A stretch of DNA of 6,745 nt from JACCTH01 sp050741915 (lineage in GTDB: Bacteria > Actinomycetota > Acidimicrobiia > Spongiisociales > ZC4RG35). Below are positions 5,449 through 6,745 of the stretch, piece after piece (within the stretch, counting starts at the first letter, position 1; every line of letters begins with the position of its first letter). The DNA is taken from NCBI GenBank assembly GCA_050741915.1, contig JBOGEX010000014.1, forward strand, positions 1 to 6,745, in the 5' to 3' direction. The notes below the pieces were generated by a model. That model was not told where the DNA came from and made no database searches. It saw nothing but the letters and a program-made list of their open reading frames with translations. A program made the translations under genes and the position numbers.

Positions 5449-6745
5449 GCACACGAGCGCAACTGCAAAACAAGTCGATCAACGAATTGCGCGAGATCGC
5501 TGAAGCAGTCGGAGTCGAAGCCGACGGACTGCAAAAGTCAAAGCTGATCAGCGCCTTGATGGCCGCCGGAGGAATCACCGAAGACGAGGCCGATGCGGCC
5601 TCCGTTGACCGTCCCGCGGTTAGAACGCGTACCGACAATGGAGAGGTCACGAGTTCTGACGATTCAGACGAAAGCTCCGATGAACCTGTCATTCAGGCGA
5701 CCGGGATCGAAATCGATGAGCCCGATGGCGAAGGCTTTGATCGCGACGACTTTCGCGGCAATCGGCGTCGGCGTCGGCGCCGAGGAGGAGGTGGTCAAGG
5801 CGGCCAAGGCGGCCGCGACACCCGTGATTACCAGTACGAGCAGATCCCCGAAGGCGATCTCGAGGTTCGCGAGGGCTATCTCGACGTCCTTCCCGAGGGT
5901 TATGGCTTCCTGCGGGTAACCGGCTATCTCCCCGGTGAGCGCGATGTCTACGTCTCGGCCGGACAGGTGCGCAAGTTCGGCCTCCGCAAGGCCGATCTGG
6001 TCGCTGGTCCCATCCGTCCCGCCCGGGCGCAGGAGAAGTTTCCCGCCCTCATCCGCATCGACACCGTCAACGGATTGTCGAGCGAGGAGGCCGCCCGCCG
6101 GCCACGGTTCGAGCAGCTGACCCCTCTCTTCCCAGACCAACGGCTTCGTCTCGAAATCGACGGCAAGTCAAATGGGGTCCTCACCCGAATCATCGATCTC
6201 ATCGCCCCCATTGGCAAGGGCCAACGCGGTTTGATCGTGTCGCCGCCCAAGGCGGGCAAGACCACGGTGCTGAAGGAGATCGCCCAGTCGATCACCACCA
6301 ACAACCCCGAGTGTCACCTGATGGTGGTGCTGGTCGACGAGCGACCCGAAGAGGTCACCGACATGCAGCGCTCGGTGAAGGGCGAGGTCATCGCCTCCAC
6401 CTTCGACCGGCCGCCGTCGGACCACACCTCCATCTCCGAGCTCGCCATCGAGCGGGCCAAGCGGCTGGTGGAGATGGGTCACGACGTGGTCGTGCTGCTG
6501 GACTCGATCACCCGCCTCGGCCGGGCCTACAACCTGGCGGCGCCGGCGTCCGGCCGGATCCTCTCCGGTGGTGTGGACTCCACCGCGCTCTACCCGCCGA
6601 AGCGGTTCCTGGGCGCGGCCCGCAACATCGAGGATGGCGGCTCGCTGACCATCTTCGCCACCGCACTGGTGGAGACCGGGTCGACGATGGACACCGTGAT
6701 CTTCGAGGAGTTCAAGGGAACCGGGAACGCCGAGCTCAAGCTCGA
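5445..6745 (+). CDS. rho: Transcription termination factor Rho (3' end cut by window)
   Basis: Hexameric RNA-dependent ATPase and translocase that ends transcription. The 433 visible residues show, in order: an N-terminal helical Rho_N region (about 1-45), a Ser/Asp/Glu-rich stretch (65-103), an Arg/Gly segment with seven consecutive arginines (R107-R113) and GGGGQGGQGG, the RNA-binding cold-shock-like domain with EGYGFLR (151-157) and DVYVS (167-171), and the RecA-type core. The core has Walker A SPPKAGKTT (266-274), DERPEEVTDM (298-307, with the expected catalytic E299), Walker B VVVLLDSITR (348-357), the Q-loop region (366-376) and EEFKGTGN (421-428). Some 80-90 C-terminal residues are missing by comparison with E. 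coli Rho. ATG 5445 gives the family N-terminus; GTG 5415 is a less likely alternative. Codon use changes abruptly near 6237. Confidence 0.97.
   Translation, partial: MSTRAQLQNKSINELREIAEAVGVEADGLQKSKLISALMAAGGITEDEADAASVDRPAVRTRTDNGEVTSSDDSDESSDEPVIQATGIEIDEPDGEGFDRDDFRGNRRRRRRRGGGGQGGQGGRDTRDYQYEQIPEGDLEVREGYLDVLPEGYGFLRVTGYLPGERDVYVSAGQVRKFGLRKADLVAGPIRPARAQEKFPALIRIDTVNGLSSEEAARRPRFEQLTPLFPDQRLRLEIDGKSNGVLTRIIDLIAPIGKGQRGLIVSPPKAGKTTVLKEIAQSITTNNPECHLMVVLVDERPEEVTDMQRSVKGEVIASTFDRPPSDHTSISELAIERAKRLVEMGHDVVVLLDSITRLGRAYNLAAPASGRILSGGVDSTALYPPKRFLGAARNIEDGGSLTIFATALVETGSTMDTVIFEEFKGTGNAELKL

Noticed and set aside
5664..6140. 158-codon - strand open frame opposite the rho N-terminal region
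   Set aside because: It is antisense to a rho frame with continuous domain matches on the + strand.

Overview
The window is a high-GC bacterial chromosome segment that most resembles the Actinomycetota. The evidence is the gene order hom-thrC-rho (an actinobacterial arrangement, seen for example in Mycobacterium as thrA-thrC-thrB-rho), a bacterial Ku protein, a Rho with an acidic plus Arg/Gly-rich N-terminal insertion, C-rich third codon positions, and several genes with no Shine-Dalgarno and a -10-like box placed for leaderless transcription. An Acidimicrobiia-like lineage is a guess only; the sequence does not settle the class.

Layout. Positions 1-76 may hold the last codons of an unidentified + strand gene. 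Positions 77-458 have no convincing gene but contain a 138-bp dyad-symmetric, MITE- or REPIN-like element (193-330) and a hairpin that could terminate ku. Positions 459-1244 (-) encode Ku of bacterial non-homologous end joining. A tRNA-Arg(CCG) gene reads away from it at 1318-1389. Next comes a structured convergent zone: a perfect 10-bp hairpin (1417-1439) and two tandem 61/62-bp repeats (1440-1562), each able to fold into two stem-loops. Positions 1571-2563 (-) encode a branched-chain aminotransferase (ilvE). Only 50 bp separate it from the divergent homoserine dehydrogenase gene (hom, 2614-3888, +), followed 13 nt later by threonine synthase (thrC, 3902-5254). A 190-nt gap leads to rho (5445 to the window end, 3' truncated).

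How the genes relate. Hom makes homoserine and ThrC makes threonine from O-phosphohomoserine. Threonine is the source of 2-oxobutanoate for isoleucine, whose last step is IlvE, so the divergent pair joins threonine and branched-chain amino acid synthesis. The linking enzyme, homoserine kinase (ThrB), is absent from its usual place between thrC and rho. The gap instead holds hairpins and a doubtful 65-codon ORF that overlaps both neighbours by ATGA.

Most worth a second look: a sharp change in codon use inside rho near position 6237 (about 68% to about 95% G/C at third positions), the missing thrB with its odd replacement gap, the symmetric repeat element next to ku, and the tandem structured repeats. 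No new defence, CRISPR or other multi-gene system is visible.
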